Assembly (NCBI GenBank): GCA_021828445.1
Contig: JAJZJD010000070.1
Span: 1 to 5,205, forward strand
Reading direction: 5' to 3'
DNA: 5,205 nt
DNA from: a bacterium
GTDB taxonomy: Bacteria; SZUA-79; Acidulodesulfobacterales; Acidulodesulfobacteraceae
Below the pieces are notes generated by a model, which did no database searches, was not told where the DNA came from, and saw only the letters and a list, made by a program, of their open reading frames with translations. Positions 4,093 through 5,205 of the stretch are shown here, one piece after another. The translations under genes and the position numbers were made by a program. The first letter of the stretch is position 1, and each line of letters starts with the position of its first letter.

Positions 4093-4818
4093 TTAAATAA
4101 TTATTGCCTTGCCGTCCCAAGCGCCGTTTTTTCTATTAAGAAACAAATCCGCCAACATTGGCGCGGTATTTTCGCACTCTTTTATATATTCCGGTTTTTT
4201 TACGATTTTACAAGTTTTTTTGTTAATATAAATAAGTCCGAATTTTTCTGGTATTTCTTCCGGTTTTATTAGTCCTTCGGGACATGCAAAAAACTTAAAA
4301 TTTCCGAACGGATGCTTATGGTCTTTATTCTTATCATGTAAAAAATCTTGCCTTGATATTTTGCATTCTATATTTATATCGTTTTTCATTCCGGTTCCTA
4401 AAATATCAGGGATTTCTTTTGATAGATTATATCCGTGATATTCTTTTAAAATTATTTTGCATCTCAAAGGAGAATAAGATTGCGATTGTAACCTGAGCCA
4501 GTTAGCTACGCGTTCAACACATTCGCTATGCGTCATTTCTATTTCTTTTGGTTTTTTAATTTTAATTGGTATAAGCGGGCATCTTTTAAGTTTATATAAT
4601 TGATAATAATAAAAATATGTTTTATCAGATGTTATATGTTTTCCTTTTATTGCCAGTTTACAATTGTTATATATGAAAAATTTTTCTTTTTCTTCTTTAG
4701 ATATGTTTATTCCGTTTTCAATTAAATTTTGGCATTGTTTACATTTCCATTTTTCTATTTTTTTATGGTCTATGTCATTTATTGCATAGTTTCTTTTAAG
4801 TGTTTCTGTATAATTCAT
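4093..4818 (-). CDS. PD-(D/E)XK nuclease-like protein
   Basis: The frame opens at a TTG at 4836, but SD GGGGGAG (4832-4826) sits seven bases before ATG 4818, giving 241 residues. That start lies 4 bp beyond the stop of the adenine methyltransferase. Residues 96-165 carry a PD-(D/E)XK-type core: a helix (THSECVERVANWL), EIPDIL with Asp138, then INIECKISRQDFL with Glu151 and Lys153. SRQDFLHDK and the later GNFKFFACPEGLI resemble MmcB-like and phage members of this fold. The N-terminus has CKQC (26-29) and further Cys at 53 and 80, a possible but irregular zinc site. Placed between two methyltransferases, it could be a restriction endonuclease; a repair or mismatch nuclease is also possible. The fold is reasonably supported; the substrate is unknown. 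Confidence 0.7.
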   Translation of the reverse strand: MNYTETLKRNYAINDIDHKKIEKWKCKQCQNLIENGINISKEEKEKFFIYNNCKLAIKGKHITSDKTYFYYYQLYKLKRCPLIPIKIKKPKEIEMTHSECVERVANWLRLQSQSYSPLRCKIILKEYHGYNLSKEIPDILGTGMKNDINIECKISRQDFLHDKNKDHKHPFGNFKFFACPEGLIKPEEIPEKFGLIYINKKTCKIVKKPEYIKECENTAPMLADLFLNRKNGAWDGKAIII

Positions 4819-4822
4819 AATT

Positions 4823-5205
4823 TTACTCCCCCGCAAAGAGCGGAATTTGCTCTTGCTCGCCGTTAAAATCGTAATTTGCCCATATAGTTTCTGTCCGTGC
4901 CGGACAATTATCTTTATTTCTGTATCTCAAACTATTAGCGAAACAATTAAAATCCTGCTTATAAAAGCCGGAAAGCCTATCGTTATAAATCTCGTTGTCA
5001 TAACCGCTTAAAAGCCATTTGCCCTTAACGCTTAAAAGAATATCTATAAGATCGTTATGGTCTTCGTCCGTCATCTCGAACATATATCCGCCGGATTTAC
5101 GGGATCTGGATACGTAAGGCGGGTCGAGATAGAAAAACGTATCAGGTCTGTCCCAGTTAGCGATTAATTTTCTAAAATCTAAATTATCGATATAGACTTC
5201 AGAAA
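4823..5205 (-). CDS. D12-class DNA adenine-N6 methyltransferase, C-terminal part
   Basis: The last 126 codons are visible; the start lies beyond the right edge. The catalytic motif LDPPY (as in DPPY of N6-adenine enzymes) lies at 5114-5128. It is followed by SGGYMFEMTDEDHNDL and KGKWLLSGYDNEIYND, features of the D12 (Dam-like) family, and near the end ETIWANYDF. The N-terminal FxGxG S-adenosylmethionine motif is out of view. The tail EQIPLFAGE contains QIPLF (4835-4849), similar to the DNA-clamp binding pentapeptide QL(S/D)LF. The stop is 4 bp before the nuclease-like gene, whose SD lies partly within this gene's last codons, so the two are probably translationally coupled. GATC specificity is typical of the family but cannot be shown here. 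Confidence 0.9.
   Translation of the reverse strand, partial: SEVYIDNLDFRKLIANWDRPDTFFYLDPPYVSRSRKSGGYMFEMTDEDHNDLIDILLSVKGKWLLSGYDNEIYNDRLSGFYKQDFNCFANSLRYRNKDNCPARTETIWANYDFNGEQEQIPLFAGE

Overview
The window is AT-rich bacterial DNA. Every well-supported gene reads leftward (minus strand) and has a strong Shine-Dalgarno (SD) sequence. The gene content is an actin-type segregation ATPase, a probable ribbon-helix-helix adaptor, a histone-like protein and two DNA methyltransferases flanking a PD-(D/E)XK nuclease-like protein. That points to an accessory replicon (plasmid or plasmid-like prophage) rather than a chromosomal housekeeping region. The host cannot be named from the sequence.

Layout, in the direction of transcription (right to left). 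A D12-class adenine methyltransferase (4823-5205) enters from beyond the right edge. It is followed 4 bp later by a PD-(D/E)XK-like protein (4093-4818) and 21 bp later by a complete C5 cytosine methyltransferase (2902-4071). Next comes a segregation block: a ParM-like actin (1877-2848), an unrecognised 81-residue protein (1600-1845), an HU protein (1229-1501) and a protein with two ParR-like ribbon-helix-helix units and a disordered tail (587-1108). Between HU and the ParR-like gene lies a long inverted repeat (1129-1185), suited to be its operator or centromere. Three starts were set inside the longest open frames because the SD sequences demand it: HU at 1501, ParM at 2848, nuclease at 4818.

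The first 586 bases hold no long gene but are rich in signals. A near-consensus rightward promoter lies at 121-149, on a perfect dyad. On the opposite strand there is a 39-codon frame (114-233) with a ten-base perfect SD held inside a hairpin. A 13-bp perfect inverted repeat, extendable to about 18 bp, lies at 58-76 and 177-196. A second hairpin, at 38-56, is complete only in leftward RNA. A consensus -35 for leftward transcription sits just past the ParR-like gene, and a weak rightward terminator lies near 451-467. This resembles an antisense-RNA-controlled leader, as in plasmid replication control (leader peptide plus counter-transcript), with a gene possibly starting at base 27 and running off the left edge. 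A type I toxin-antitoxin reading of the same pieces is the main alternative.

Taken together, the window looks like the maintenance module of a mobile replicon: DNA modification and possibly restriction, DNA segregation, nucleoid packaging, and a candidate copy-control region. The gene families of the methyltransferases, HU and ParM are secure. The ParR assignment, the nuclease role and the whole control-region model are inference.
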